Shown here: positions 42,414 to 51,077 of the stretch, in pieces
Layout of the letters: every line of letters begins with the position of its first letter
How positions within the stretch are numbered: the stretch's first letter is position 1
Assembly (NCBI RefSeq): GCF_002917105.1
Contig: NZ_PQFZ01000001.1
Span: 124,001-188,000 of the forward strand
Direction of reading: 5' to 3'
DNA length: 64,000 nucleotides
Source: Allobosea psychrotolerans
Lineage (GTDB): Bacteria > Pseudomonadota > Alphaproteobacteria > Rhizobiales > Beijerinckiaceae
The notes under the pieces: model-generated
What the model saw: the letters and a program-made list of their open reading frames with translations, nothing else
Database searches by the model: none
Told to the model about the DNA's origin: nothing
Translations under genes and position numbers: made by a program

Positions 42414-43949
42414 TTAGTGCGGCTCTCCTGGACGGGCGTCGCGCAGCACCGTCAGCGTGATGGCGATGCAGAACAGCATGCCGGCGACCGACAGGATAGC
42501 CGATGCGCGGAAGCCTGCCATGAAAGCCGCGCTCGCTTGCGCCAGAACCGGTCCCGCCTGATCGGGAGAAAGCTTGGCCGCGAGCGAGAGTGCCCCGCCC
42601 AGCGTCGCCCGCGCCGGGGCGAGCGCGTCCGCGCTGAAGCCGGGCACCACGATATCCGTCATGCGGCTGCGATAGAGCGCGGCGCCCAGGCTGCCCAGCA
42701 CGGCGATGCCGAGCGCGCCGCCGAGCTCCGCGCTGGTTTCCGACATGGCGGAGGCTGCGCCCGTCCGCTCTGGAGGCGCCGACCCGACGACGATTCCGGT
42801 CGTCAGGGTGATCACCGGCGTGAAGCCGACCGAGAAGACCACCGATGCCGCGACGATCTGGACGAGATCGGGCGCGAAGACGAGCCAAATGAATCCAAGC
42901 GCGGAGACTGCCAGGCCGCTCGCCATCAGCGTCGCGGGTTTGCAGCGGGCGGCGAGCGCTGGCGTCACGAAGGAGGCGAGCGTGAAGGCGATGGCCGAGG
43001 GCAACGACCAGAGGCCGGCCTGCAGCGGCGTCAGGCCGGCGACGAGCTGGAAATACTGCGCCAGGAAGATGAAGCTGCCGAACATAAACAGGATGCTGGC
43101 GAGATTGATCGCCAGCGCAGCCCTGAAGGCGGGGATGCGGAACATGGCGAGGTCGATCATCGGGTCGGCCAGCCCTGCCTGCCGCCGCAGGAAGATCCAG
43201 GCGAGACCAAGCCCCGCCAGGATCGCGACCGCGGCCAGCAGCCCGAAGCCCGACTCGGCCCAGTGCTTGATGCCGTAGATCAGCCCGAGCACCGCCGCCA
43301 GCGAGAGCAGTGCGCTGAGGATATCGATGCGTCCGGCATTCGGCGCCCGGTATTCCGGCAGCAGAATGGGGCCGATGACCAGCAGCAGGAGCATCGGCGG
43401 TACGGCGATGAGGAACACCGAGCCCCACCAGAAATACTCGATCAGAAAACCGCCGACGACCGGGCCGATGATGGCCCCGGCAGAAAAACTCGCGATCCAC
43501 ATCGATATCGCGAAGGTCCGTTCCTTCTCGTCTTCGAACATCACGGCGATGAGCGAGAGCGTGGAGGGGGCAAGCGTTGCGCCGGCGATGCCGAGCACGG
43601 CGCGCATCGTGATCAGCATCTCGACGCTGTTCGAGAAGGCGGCGACGGTCGAGGCGAGGCCGAAGAACGCCGCGCCGACCATCAGCAAGCGGCGGCGGCC
43701 GATGCGGTCGCCGAGCGTGCCCATGGTCATCAGGAAGCCCGCGACCATGAAGCCGTAAATGTCGATGATCCAGAGAAGCTGGCTCGCGCTGGGCTTCAGC
43801 TCGCGTGTCAGCGTCGGGACTGCGAGGTTCAGCACCGTCAGATCCATCGAGTAGATCATGCAGGGCAGGGCGATCGCGATCAGGCCAAGCCATTCGCGGC
43901 GCGTCGCCTTTCTGCCGCCCTGCGGCGAGGCGGGTGCCGAAGTCATCAT
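42414..43949 (-). CDS. DHA2-family MFS multidrug efflux transporter
   Basis: 511 aa with about 14 membrane helices. DHA2 signatures: MDLTVLNLAVPTLTRELKPS in helix 1, GTLGDRIGRRRLLMVGAAFF (motif A) and the antiporter motif VLGIAGATLAPSTLSLI. It resembles SmvA/QacA-type proton antiporters for cationic antiseptics and dyes. Substrate unknown. It is convergent with the HAD gene at 12 bp. The upstream 230 bp before the YfhO-like gene holds only a possible 25-codon ORF. Confidence 0.87.
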   Translation of the reverse strand: MMTSAPASPQGGRKATRREWLGLIAIALPCMIYSMDLTVLNLAVPTLTRELKPSASQLLWIIDIYGFMVAGFLMTMGTLGDRIGRRRLLMVGAAFFGLASTVAAFSNSVEMLITMRAVLGIAGATLAPSTLSLIAVMFEDEKERTFAISMWIASFSAGAIIGPVVGGFLIEYFWWGSVFLIAVPPMLLLLVIGPILLPEYRAPNAGRIDILSALLSLAAVLGLIYGIKHWAESGFGLLAAVAILAGLGLAWIFLRRQAGLADPMIDLAMFRIPAFRAALAINLASILFMFGSFIFLAQYFQLVAGLTPLQAGLWSLPSAIAFTLASFVTPALAARCKPATLMASGLAVSALGFIWLVFAPDLVQIVAASVVFSVGFTPVITLTTGIVVGSAPPERTGAASAMSETSAELGGALGIAVLGSLGAALYRSRMTDIVVPGFSADALAPARATLGGALSLAAKLSPDQAGPVLAQASAAFMAGFRASAILSVAGMLFCIAITLTVLRDARPGEPH

Positions 43950-44088
43950 TCTCTCGCAGTCGTTCTGTCAGGGGCAGACCTTCTGCCACGAGAGTGCGGC
44001 TGAAGCTGGCAGGAGATCGTGTATCAGCTCTCCCTGCGACGAGTCTGCCAGCGCGCGTTCGAGCAGGCCTGAACGCGAAGCGCGATCG

Positions 44089-44166
44089 CTATGGTGAGGC
44101 GAGCGGTTCGGCCCGATAGGCCCGGTGCAGCCGTTCCAGGAAGGACGGCGCTTCGGGCCGGGGCAT
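44089..44166 (-). CDS. possible 25-aa peptide ORF
   Basis: ATG 44166 follows GAGAGGCTCC, a fair ribosome-binding site, 11 bp after the YfhO-like stop. The peptide MPRPEAPSFLERLHRAYRAE plus five residues is amphipathic. It may be chance; no family is recognised. Confidence 0.25.
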   Translation of the reverse strand: MPRPEAPSFLERLHRAYRAEPLASP

Positions 44167-44177
44167 GGAGCCTCTCT

Positions 44178-46544
44178 TCACCCCTGTAGCTTTGTCCGCT
44201 CCGCGCGCAGCCGCTTGCCGATATCCTCGAACAGTCCTTCGAACGGTCTGAACACGAAGCGCACGGTCGAGCGGCCGGGAGGCACCGCGACGGCCCGGAA
44301 CAGCACATTGGCGCGCAGCAATTCGGCCGGCTTGCCGTTGATCTCGGCCTGCCACCAATGGTGCCAGACATCGTTGAGCACGACGAAGCCGCCGCGCGGC
44401 GCATCGACCCTCAGCGACACCTCGGTTGTGCCGTAGTCGGTGATGATGACCGAGCCGGGCTGGGCCGGGCCGGTCGGGACCGGGGGCGGGGTGCGGTCGA
44501 GCAGCACGGTCGCCTTCGGATCGAAACCCTGCGGCCATTTTCCGCTCGTCAGGATCGCATCGAAATCCACCTTCTGCGCCTGGGTGACGAGCAGCACGCG
44601 CGGCAGCGCGCGCGGGTTCTCGTAGACATAGGCGTCCTTGGTGCGGGCGATCTGGATGAGGTCGCCAGGCTTCAGGTTTTTGTCGATCTGCTCGACGGGA
44701 ACGCCGGTCGCGATGAAGCGCAGGCCCAACATATCGGCGAGCAGCGAGCGATAACCCGGCATCAGCGGTGAAAATTGGCGCTGCTCGGGCAGGGCGACAT
44801 GATCCTCGGCCCCGGTCGCCTTGCTGTAGAGGCGAAGCCGGAGCGGGTTGTAGCCCAGCGTGTTGTCGAGCTCGTGCACGAGGCTGGCATTGGGCCAGTG
44901 GAAGCCGATGCCGGCGAGTTCGATGCGGTCGCGCCGGTCGGGCGCGGCGGTGCGGGCGGTCTCGCGTTTGAGCAGGGCGATCGTCTCGTTCTTGCTGTCG
45001 GCGCGCAGCACCTCATAGCTCTGCGATGGCAAGGCGGTCGATTCGCTGGGTCCGTTATTGACGGACAGATCGACGGTCAGCGTCGCAGCCAGCACGATCG
45101 CCGCGGCCAGCCCCGAGCCGCGCAGGCTCAAGCCGCGCGCCGCAACCAGCGCGCCCAGGCTGAGCACGGCGCAGAGCAGCGCGATCAGCAGCGGCATGGC
45201 CGCAACCGGCAGCCGGCCGACGGTCCAGGCAAGCCAGAGCGCAAGGCCAAGCGCGCCAAGGAAGATCGTCGCTTCAACGACATAGTGCCAAGGCCGGGCG
45301 CGCGGCGCGGTGTCGGTCATGACAAGATGAATGAGGTAGCCGCCGAGCAGCGCGAGAAGCGCGCCGAGAATGAACAGAGCATCGGCCGGCCTCCGGTAGA
45401 AATCGATGCCGGGCAGTTCGAACAGCAGGCGGAAGCCCGGTGTGTAGCGGCCGAGCGCATAGACCAACACGATCGCGGCGGCTGCGCTCAGCGCGATGAT
45501 CTCGCGCCTGAGCAGTGCCCCGCGCACGATTCCCACGGTGAGGATCAGCAGCATCGGCAGGAGGCCGAGATAGAGCTGGCTCATATTGCGCGCGAGATAG
45601 AGATCGAGCGGCCCGAAACGCGCCTCGAAGGCCGGGCTCGGCGCGCCCCAGAAATTTTCCAGCGGGCCGGCCGCACCGTAGAGATTGGCGAAAAGGGCGG
45701 TGAGCAGCGCGGCTGGATGCAGCGAGCCCTTGCCCGCCCCGACCAGATCGATCTCGGGCCGGTTGGATTCCTGGGCGAAGAAGGCGGTGAGCAGGATCGG
45801 TACGGTCGCGACCAGGGCGGCGCCGAGGACGCCGGCCATGAGCGGCCACAGGCTCGCGCGCAGCGCCCGCCAGGGATGATGCGCCATCGCGATCGCAGCG
45901 ATGACGAGTCCGATCAGCACATAGACGCCGATCAGCGCGACCTGATCGCGCCCCAGCACCATGAAGCCGGCCATGACGCCCGCCGCGAAACCATAAAGCG
46001 CCGAGCCGCGTTCCAGCGCGCGCGCGACCAGCAGCAGCGTGATCGCGAAATAGCCCAGGCTCAACACCTGCCCGACATGCTGGATGCGCCAGGCTGCCGA
46101 GGCGCCGAAGGCGAAGGCGAGCGCGGCGACGACGGCGCCCGCGGGGTGCCAGTCGCGGTCCCGGAACAGCAGGACGATGGCGAAGGCGCCTGCCAGCAGC
46201 GTGCCGAGCACAGCGCCGTCGCTCCAGCGGAAATCGGGCGTCGGGTTCAGCGCCGCGATCAGGGCGAAGGAGGGCGAGAAGATCAGCGATTGCGGATCGG
46301 CGACCTGCGGCGAACCGGAAAAGACGTAAGGCGTCCAGAACGGCGAGAGCCCCTTGTGCCAGGCGCTCGCCAGGAACTGGAGCTGCGGATGGAAATGCGC
46401 CTTGGCGTCCCAGGGAATCGTGACGGCGCCGGACAGCCACGGCCAGGACAAGGCGAACCAGGCCAGCGCCACGATGCAAAACACGCTGGCGAGCGGCCAG
46501 CGTGCGCGACGAAGCGAGGCGTGGTCGAGCGCGGGCTCGGACAT
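44178..46544 (-). CDS. large YfhO/GT-C-like membrane protein
   Basis: 788 aa. About 12 membrane helices fill residues 15-480 and a ~300-residue C-terminal soluble domain follows. The N-terminal loop after helix 1 (WDAKAHFHPQLQFLASAWHK, SPFWTPYVFSGSPQVADPQS) resembles the first extracytoplasmic loop of YfhO/GT-C glycosyltransferases, with an acidic Asp in the WDAKAHF stretch. The C-terminal part has LNDVWHHWWQAEINGKPAEL, typical of this group. Probably a lipid-linked sugar transferase acting in the periplasm; donor and acceptor unknown. Confidence 0.75.
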   Translation of the reverse strand: MSEPALDHASLRRARWPLASVFCIVALAWFALSWPWLSGAVTIPWDAKAHFHPQLQFLASAWHKGLSPFWTPYVFSGSPQVADPQSLIFSPSFALIAALNPTPDFRWSDGAVLGTLLAGAFAIVLLFRDRDWHPAGAVVAALAFAFGASAAWRIQHVGQVLSLGYFAITLLLVARALERGSALYGFAAGVMAGFMVLGRDQVALIGVYVLIGLVIAAIAMAHHPWRALRASLWPLMAGVLGAALVATVPILLTAFFAQESNRPEIDLVGAGKGSLHPAALLTALFANLYGAAGPLENFWGAPSPAFEARFGPLDLYLARNMSQLYLGLLPMLLILTVGIVRGALLRREIIALSAAAAIVLVYALGRYTPGFRLLFELPGIDFYRRPADALFILGALLALLGGYLIHLVMTDTAPRARPWHYVVEATIFLGALGLALWLAWTVGRLPVAAMPLLIALLCAVLSLGALVAARGLSLRGSGLAAAIVLAATLTVDLSVNNGPSESTALPSQSYEVLRADSKNETIALLKRETARTAAPDRRDRIELAGIGFHWPNASLVHELDNTLGYNPLRLRLYSKATGAEDHVALPEQRQFSPLMPGYRSLLADMLGLRFIATGVPVEQIDKNLKPGDLIQIARTKDAYVYENPRALPRVLLVTQAQKVDFDAILTSGKWPQGFDPKATVLLDRTPPPVPTGPAQPGSVIITDYGTTEVSLRVDAPRGGFVVLNDVWHHWWQAEINGKPAELLRANVLFRAVAVPPGRSTVRFVFRPFEGLFEDIGKRLRAERTKLQG

Positions 46545-46575
46545 CGGTCGACTCTGCCCGGAGTCGCGCTTGCGA

Positions 46576-47703
46576 TCAATCCTTCGGCGCGGCCCGCGCC
46601 ATCAGCGCGTCCATGTCGATGATGTGGCCGGCACGATCGCGCTTGGAGGCGAGATAGCGGACATTGTGGATATTGGGGCGGCCGAGCACGCGCTGGGTCG
46701 CTGCGACCTCAAGCCCCGCCGCCTTGATGGCGCCGACCTTGAGCGGGTTGTTGGTCAGAGCGGTGACCCGGGTCACGCCGAGCTGCTTCAGCATCGTCGC
46801 CGCAAAATCGTAATGGCGCTGGTCAAGGTCGAAGCCGAGGACCTCGTCGGCGTCATAGGTGTCCCAGCCCTGGCTCTGCAGCTTGTAGGCGCGCATCTTG
46901 TTGGAGATGCCGTTCCCACGGCCCTCCTGGTCGAGATAGAGCAGGATGCCGCCATCGTTCTGCGCCATCCACTGGACGGTTTCGCGGAGCTGGTCGCCGC
47001 AATCGCATTTCAGCGAGCCGAACAAGTCGCCGGTCAGGCAGGCCGAATGCAGCCGCACAGGGACCGCCTCGGACAGGTCAGGCTTGCCGACGATGATCGC
47101 GACCTGGTCGCGCAGGCCTTCGCCACCACGGAAGACGACGAATTCGGTGTCGGGTGCGCCCTCCAGCGGCACGGGCGCGCGGCCGACGATCGTCAGCGAG
47201 GCGGCCTGCGCGGCGCGGTAGGCGTTCACGGCTTCGATCGAAACCTCGATCAACGGTTCGCCCGAAACGGCTTCGGCGCTGACCGGCACGAGGATGACAG
47301 CCGGCAGCACAAGCGCCAGGCGGGCAAGCTCAAGCGCGACATTGTCGACCTCGGAGGTGGGGGCGACGGGCGCATCGACCTTGCCGTCGGTCTTGAGGGC
47401 GAGCGTCTCGACGCGGTCCAGATCGATCCGGGGCATTGCGAGCACGCCGGTTTCACCGCGCCCCTTCGCGCCCAGGCGGCGTAGCCGCGCAGCGCTCAGG
47501 ACGAGATGGGCATGGCCCTTGGCAAGCTCGTCGAGGCGCTGGACCAGCACGGCGTCGGCGAGTTCGGCGGAGAGGGCCAAGGCCAGATGCTCGCCGGCGC
47601 GCAGCAGTACGGGGCGGCCGGCGCGGAATTCCGAGATCGCGCGATCGACGGCCACCAGGCTCGTCTCATGCGGGCGTCCGAAGAGCGTACGCGACTTGGG
47701 CAT
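46576..47703 (-). CDS. GTP cyclohydrolase II (RibA-type) with degenerate RibB-like N-terminus
   Basis: 375 aa. The C-terminal half is RibA-like: Zn ligands Cys222, Cys233 and Cys235 (SACLTGDLFGSLKCDCGDQL), GGILLYLDQEGRGNG, GFDLDQRHYDF and LTNNPLKVGAI. GTP cyclohydrolase II opens GTP to a diamino-pyrimidinone. The N-terminal ~190 residues resemble RibB in outline (AISEFRAGRPVLL) but lack its DDEDRENEGD acidic active site, so no DHBP synthase activity is expected. SECLTGD is SACLTGD and YHRQEGRN is YLDQEGRG here. It may serve riboflavin, or the neighbouring pterin-like cluster. Confidence 0.82.
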   Translation of the reverse strand: MPKSRTLFGRPHETSLVAVDRAISEFRAGRPVLLRAGEHLALALSAELADAVLVQRLDELAKGHAHLVLSAARLRRLGAKGRGETGVLAMPRIDLDRVETLALKTDGKVDAPVAPTSEVDNVALELARLALVLPAVILVPVSAEAVSGEPLIEVSIEAVNAYRAAQAASLTIVGRAPVPLEGAPDTEFVVFRGGEGLRDQVAIIVGKPDLSEAVPVRLHSACLTGDLFGSLKCDCGDQLRETVQWMAQNDGGILLYLDQEGRGNGISNKMRAYKLQSQGWDTYDADEVLGFDLDQRHYDFAATMLKQLGVTRVTALTNNPLKVGAIKAAGLEVAATQRVLGRPNIHNVRYLASKRDRAGHIIDMDALMARAAPKD

Positions 47704-47960
47704 CGGGATTGTATCCGTCAGATTGCGCCGGTGATCGGCAGTGGAGTGTAGCTTCTACAGACGAAAGGTCGATATGGATGCGACCGCATGGCCGTCTCAC
47801 CAAACCCGCCGACTGCGATGGGGTTCCCGCCGCCGGCATTATCTCGTCGCCCGACCCCGCAGCCATCCCATTCCATGACGTCGCCAATGACGTCGCGTAT
47901 AGGGTTGCGACGTTGAACGTGAGATGAATGCGAAGGCATCGACCCGGCCCGGAGAGTTGC

Positions 47961-48545
47961 ATGACGCAAGATCACGACCCGTTCGCGACCATGGCTTCGC
48001 CACCGCCGACATATAGTGCAGCCGCGCGCCATTTCCATTGGGCTACGGCCGCGGCCGTGCTCGTCATGCTGCCGCTCGGCTTCGCGATGACCTATCGCGG
48101 CAATACGCTGGATATCTGGGACGGGCTGACCGATGCGCTGTTCAGCACGCACAAGCTCATCGGTTTCCTGCTGATCTGGCTCGTTGCCGGGCGGCTTGCC
48201 TATCGGCTGTTGCGTGGCGCTCCGCCTGACGAGCCCAGCCTGCTCTGGTGGCAGAAGGCGGCTTCGCATCTGGTGCACTGGCTGCTCTACGGGCTGCTGT
48301 TGATCGTACCGCTGCTCGGCTGGATCGGCGTCTCGCTTTATCCGTCGCTGACGCTCTTCGGCCTGTTCGACCTGCCGCGACTGGCCGCGCCCAACCAGCC
48401 GCTGGCGGAGAATGTGCTGCGCGTCCATGGCAAGCTCGCCATCCTGACGGCGCTGCTCGTCGGCGGGCATATCGCGGCCGCGCTCTACCACCATCTGATC
48501 CGCAAGGACGGGGTGCTGCGCCGGATGCTGCCTGGGCTGCGATAG
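47961..48545 (+). CDS. cytochrome b561 family protein
   Basis: 194 aa; GGAGAG precedes ATG 47961. Four membrane helices with haem-ligand His positions: AAARHFHWATAAAVLVMLPL, STHKLIGFLLIWLVAGRLAY, LVHWLLYGLLLIVPLLGWIG and KLAILTALLVGGHIAAALYHH. CybB-type proteins oxidise quinol or superoxide at the inner membrane. It lies alone between two minus-strand gene groups; an upstream ACGTTGAACGT palindrome (47911) may be part of its promoter. Confidence 0.88.
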   Translation: MTQDHDPFATMASPPPTYSAAARHFHWATAAAVLVMLPLGFAMTYRGNTLDIWDGLTDALFSTHKLIGFLLIWLVAGRLAYRLLRGAPPDEPSLLWWQKAASHLVHWLLYGLLLIVPLLGWIGVSLYPSLTLFGLFDLPRLAAPNQPLAENVLRVHGKLAILTALLVGGHIAAALYHHLIRKDGVLRRMLPGLR

Positions 48546-48597
48546 AACATTGCGCGAAAAAGCGGGCACCGGTTTTTCGTGGGGAGCAATGCTCTAG
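48545..48597 (-). repeat. interspersed repeat, family 2 (reverse orientation)
   Basis: Read on the minus strand, the core CGAAAAACCGGTGCCCGC corresponds to the family core, with AGCATTGCTCC/GCGCAATGTTCT edges. It directly follows the cytochrome b561 stop. Confidence 0.6.
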
Positions 48598-48607
48598 GCT
48601 CTTAGAA

Positions 48608-48660
48608 TCGATCACGTTTTTCGCATTCGGCCGAATGCCGTCCGAATGCGACGTGATCGA
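48608..48660. terminator. long bulged hairpin between convergent genes
   Basis: TCGATCACGT (48608-48617) pairs with ACGTGATCGA (48651-48660), and CGCATTCGG (48622-48630) pairs with CCGAATGCG (48642-48650): 19 bp of stem with a TTTT bulge. It ends six bases from the methyltransferase stop at 48667. A bidirectional terminator is likely. Confidence 0.65.
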
Positions 48661-48666
48661 GGGGCT

Positions 48667-49509
48667 TCAGACCGGGCGCGCCCAGAGATCGTTGTGCCCG
48701 ATCAGGCCGGAGGCCGCCTCCCCCGTGTGGGCGCCGAGCCAGTCAGCGACGATGCCGGCCTCGACATGGCCGGTCTCCAGAACGGCGGCGGCGATGCCCT
48801 GTGTCAGGGCCCTGGTAAGCTCGCGCTGCCCCGCATCGAGGGTCCAGGCGCTATCCGCGGTCGAGACCGCGAAACCGGATTTGCGGAAGGCTTCCGCCAT
48901 GACCTCCGTTGCGTCGGGGCCGGCCGCCGGGCCGAAACCCTTGTCGGTGCGCTGGTGATGCGCGAAGGCGGCGAGCATCCTGGCGTCGGCCTCATGGGCT
49001 GGCTGCCATTTCTCGCGCCCGTCATAGGTCAGCACGGTGTAGAGCGGCAGGCGCTGGCTGGCGAGCGCCGCGACGAAGCGCTCGATCCAGCGTTTCGAGG
49101 TCAGGTCGAACAGGGCGGCGGCGGTGACGAGATCGGGCTGCCAGCCGAGAACCCATTCCAGGTCCTTCATCAGGTCTGCCTGGCGGAAATCGACCGTGAT
49201 CGACTTGCCGGCCTTGGCGAGGACGAGTTCCTCGCCTTGGTCGCGCGCCTCGTCGGCCCAGAGGCCGAGGGTTTCACGCGCGGCGTCGAGCAGGCGCTGG
49301 TCGAAGTCGACCAGCGTCCAGTGCTGGCGCGCGGGCAAGGCGGAGAAGGCGCCGCGCAGATTGGAGCCGGCGCCGCAGCCGAGATCGACGATCGAAATCG
49401 AGGTCTTGGGCGCAAAATGCGCACCGACGGCCGCAAGCAGCTCCGGATTGCGCGCTGCATGGTCGGCCGGCTCGCGCAGCGCCAGCCATTCGGGGGAGAA
49501 ACCACCCAT
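48667..49509 (-). CDS. class I SAM methyltransferase of the pterin-like cluster
   Basis: 280 aa; ATG 49509 overlaps the upstream glycosyltransferase stop (TGATG), with a GTG one codon earlier also possible. SAM motif IVDLGCGAGSNLRGAFSALP (about 41-60), then WTLVDFDQRLLDAAR and a C-terminal domain with YDGREKWQPAHEADARMLAA and FHHQRTDKGFG-like residues. No substrate signature. It is the last gene of the four-gene minus-strand group, and its coupling to the glycosyltransferase suggests methylation of a glycosylated small molecule. Confidence 0.83.
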   Translation of the reverse strand: MGGFSPEWLALREPADHAARNPELLAAVGAHFAPKTSISIVDLGCGAGSNLRGAFSALPARQHWTLVDFDQRLLDAARETLGLWADEARDQGEELVLAKAGKSITVDFRQADLMKDLEWVLGWQPDLVTAAALFDLTSKRWIERFVAALASQRLPLYTVLTYDGREKWQPAHEADARMLAAFAHHQRTDKGFGPAAGPDATEVMAEAFRKSGFAVSTADSAWTLDAGQRELTRALTQGIAAAVLETGHVEAGIVADWLGAHTGEAASGLIGHNDLWARPV

Positions 49510-50558
49510 CACATCACCTTCCGACAGGTTTGCGCGACGATCGTCGCGGTATCGCGCCAGCGCGGTAAATCGTCAGCCGCGGCCCAGGCTGCATTCGCCA
49601 TGCCTTCGCGAAGCGCATGATCGTCGATGAGCTTGCCTAGCATCTCAGTGAAGGCAGCGATATCGCCGGGTGGAACCTTGAGTGCGGCAGCATCCGGTGC
49701 GGTCTCGGCGGCCGCCCCGCCGGTCGTGCACAGGATCGGCAGAGCGCGCGCCAGCGCCTCGGTCAGCACCATGCCGTAGCCCTCAAACAGGGAAGGCATG
49801 ACGAAAAGGTCAGCTTTGTCGTAGGCCTCGGCCAGGGTGTTCGCGTCCACGGCTCCGACCAGCGAGATGCGGTCCTCAAGCCCGACCGCCTCGATCTGCG
49901 CTTGGAGTGCGCGGGCCGTATCGGGTGCGCGGTCGGAGGCGCCGATGATCGTCAGCCGCCAGTTCCGGTCCTTGAGATCGGCAAGGGCGGCGACGAGCAC
50001 GTCGTATCCCTTGCGCGGGACGAGCGAGCCGACGGCGAGCAGGGCAAGCGGGCTGCCATTGGCGCTGCCGCTGGCGCGGGGCGCGCGATCGACGCCGGGC
50101 AGCGCGACGGTGATCCTGTCCTCGGCGAGGCCGAAATCGGCGACCAGGATGCGCTTGGTAGCCGGGCTGGTCACGATGACGGCGCCAGCATAGCGCAAGG
50201 CAGCCGCTTCGCCCGCCAGCAATGCGCGGGCCCGCTCCGGGCGCAAGCCCGTTTCCAGCCCGAGCGGGTGGTGGACGAGCGCCACGACGCGGCCGGCGAG
50301 ACCTGCCGCGATGCTTTCGGGGAAGGCGCCATAGGCCAGGCCGTCGATCAACAGGGCCGCATCGAAGGGCTGCGACAGGATCAACCGCCCGGTCTCGGCG
50401 AGGTCGCCAGGCGTCGGGTTCGGGAAGGAAGAGGGGAGAGCGAGGTGGCGCGCCGCGATGCCCATCTCGCGCCATTCGGCGAGCAGCCGGCGATCATAGC
50501 CATAGCCGCCTGTCGGCAGGTCGATGTCGCCGGGGACGGCGAGGACGATGCCGCTCAC
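49509..50558 (-). CDS. GT4-family glycosyltransferase
   Basis: 349 aa, GT-B fold. N-terminal acceptor domain starts VLAVPGDIDLPTGGYGYDRR. The C-terminal nucleotide-sugar domain has LLAVGSLVPRKGYDVLVAAL and the GT4 motif DLFVMPSLFEGYGMVLTEAL with EGYGMVLTE as the EX7E-like catalytic region. Start and stop overlap both neighbours (ATGA with the PTPS-like gene, TGATG with the methyltransferase). The acceptor is unknown; context favours a small metabolite rather than a polysaccharide. Confidence 0.87.
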   Translation of the reverse strand: MSGIVLAVPGDIDLPTGGYGYDRRLLAEWREMGIAARHLALPSSFPNPTPGDLAETGRLILSQPFDAALLIDGLAYGAFPESIAAGLAGRVVALVHHPLGLETGLRPERARALLAGEAAALRYAGAVIVTSPATKRILVADFGLAEDRITVALPGVDRAPRASGSANGSPLALLAVGSLVPRKGYDVLVAALADLKDRNWRLTIIGASDRAPDTARALQAQIEAVGLEDRISLVGAVDANTLAEAYDKADLFVMPSLFEGYGMVLTEALARALPILCTTGGAAAETAPDAAALKVPPGDIAAFTEMLGKLIDDHALREGMANAAWAAADDLPRWRDTATIVAQTCRKVM

Positions 50559-50956
50559 GCGAGCGCGCCCTCATAGCTAGCGCGCGCCAGATCGGTCTCG
50601 TGCAGCGTCACCTTGATGCGGGACAGGCCGGCTCCATCCTCGCCGAGCGCTCCGGAGGCCGCGGCCTGCGCCATCGCGTCGAAGATGTGCTTGCAGAGGA
50701 ATTCTGTCGTGGTCAGCACGCCGGCAAATTGCGGCAGCGCGTCGAGATTCTGATAGTTCAGCGGCTTCAGCGTCCTGTTCAGCACCTCGAGCGCGGCTCC
50801 GATGTCGACGACGACATTATGCCGCGTCAGCCGCTCCCGAAAGAAGGCGACATCCACGATGAAGGTCGCGCCGTGCATGTTGCGGGCCGGGCCGAAGAAC
50901 GGATCGGGCAGCGAATGGCCGATCATGATGCGGTCGCGAACTTCGACGGAAAACAT
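50555..50956 (-). CDS. 6-pyruvoyl-tetrahydropterin-synthase-fold protein with altered active site
   Basis: 133 aa, the length and fold pattern of QueD/PTPS. Compared with E. coli QueD: Zn His16 and His31 correspond to His14 and His28, and Glu110 to Glu120 (LHET). The third Zn His is Ala30 (HGA instead of HGH), the catalytic Cys27 is Ala24, and the Asp-His pair is Asn67-Tyr68. The TTTEFL stretch matches QueD PTSEVL. Classical PTPS or QueD activity therefore looks unlikely; substrate binding or a different lyase/isomerase reaction is possible. It overlaps the glycosyltransferase start by ATGA. Confidence 0.8.
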   Translation of the reverse strand: MFSVEVRDRIMIGHSLPDPFFGPARNMHGATFIVDVAFFRERLTRHNVVVDIGAALEVLNRTLKPLNYQNLDALPQFAGVLTTTEFLCKHIFDAMAQAAASGALGEDGAGLSRIKVTLHETDLARASYEGALA

Positions 50957-50982
50957 GGATGCGACTCCTGCAGGCCGGCGGC

Positions 50983-51035
50983 TAGAGACGGATCAATGCG
51001 AAAAGCCGGTTCCCGCTCTTTCGCATCCTGCTCTT
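50983..51035 (+). repeat. interspersed repeat, family 2
   Basis: AGAGACGGATCAATGCGAAA and the right arm TTTCGCATCCTGCTCT flank the core CCGGTTCCC. It sits in the 121-bp gap between the dehydrogenase and the PTPS-like gene, within the group. Confidence 0.68.
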
Positions 51036-51077
51036 GTCAGCTGACCGGCCTGTCTTGGCCAAAGCCGCGGGGTCAGG

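Noticed and set aside
42417..44003. 528-codon open frame on the plus strand
   Set aside because: Shadow of the DHA2 transporter; the minus-strand protein has clear MFS motifs.
44775..46622. 615-codon open frame on the plus strand
   Set aside because: Shadow of the YfhO-like membrane gene; Arg/Gln/Glu-rich translation with no domain.
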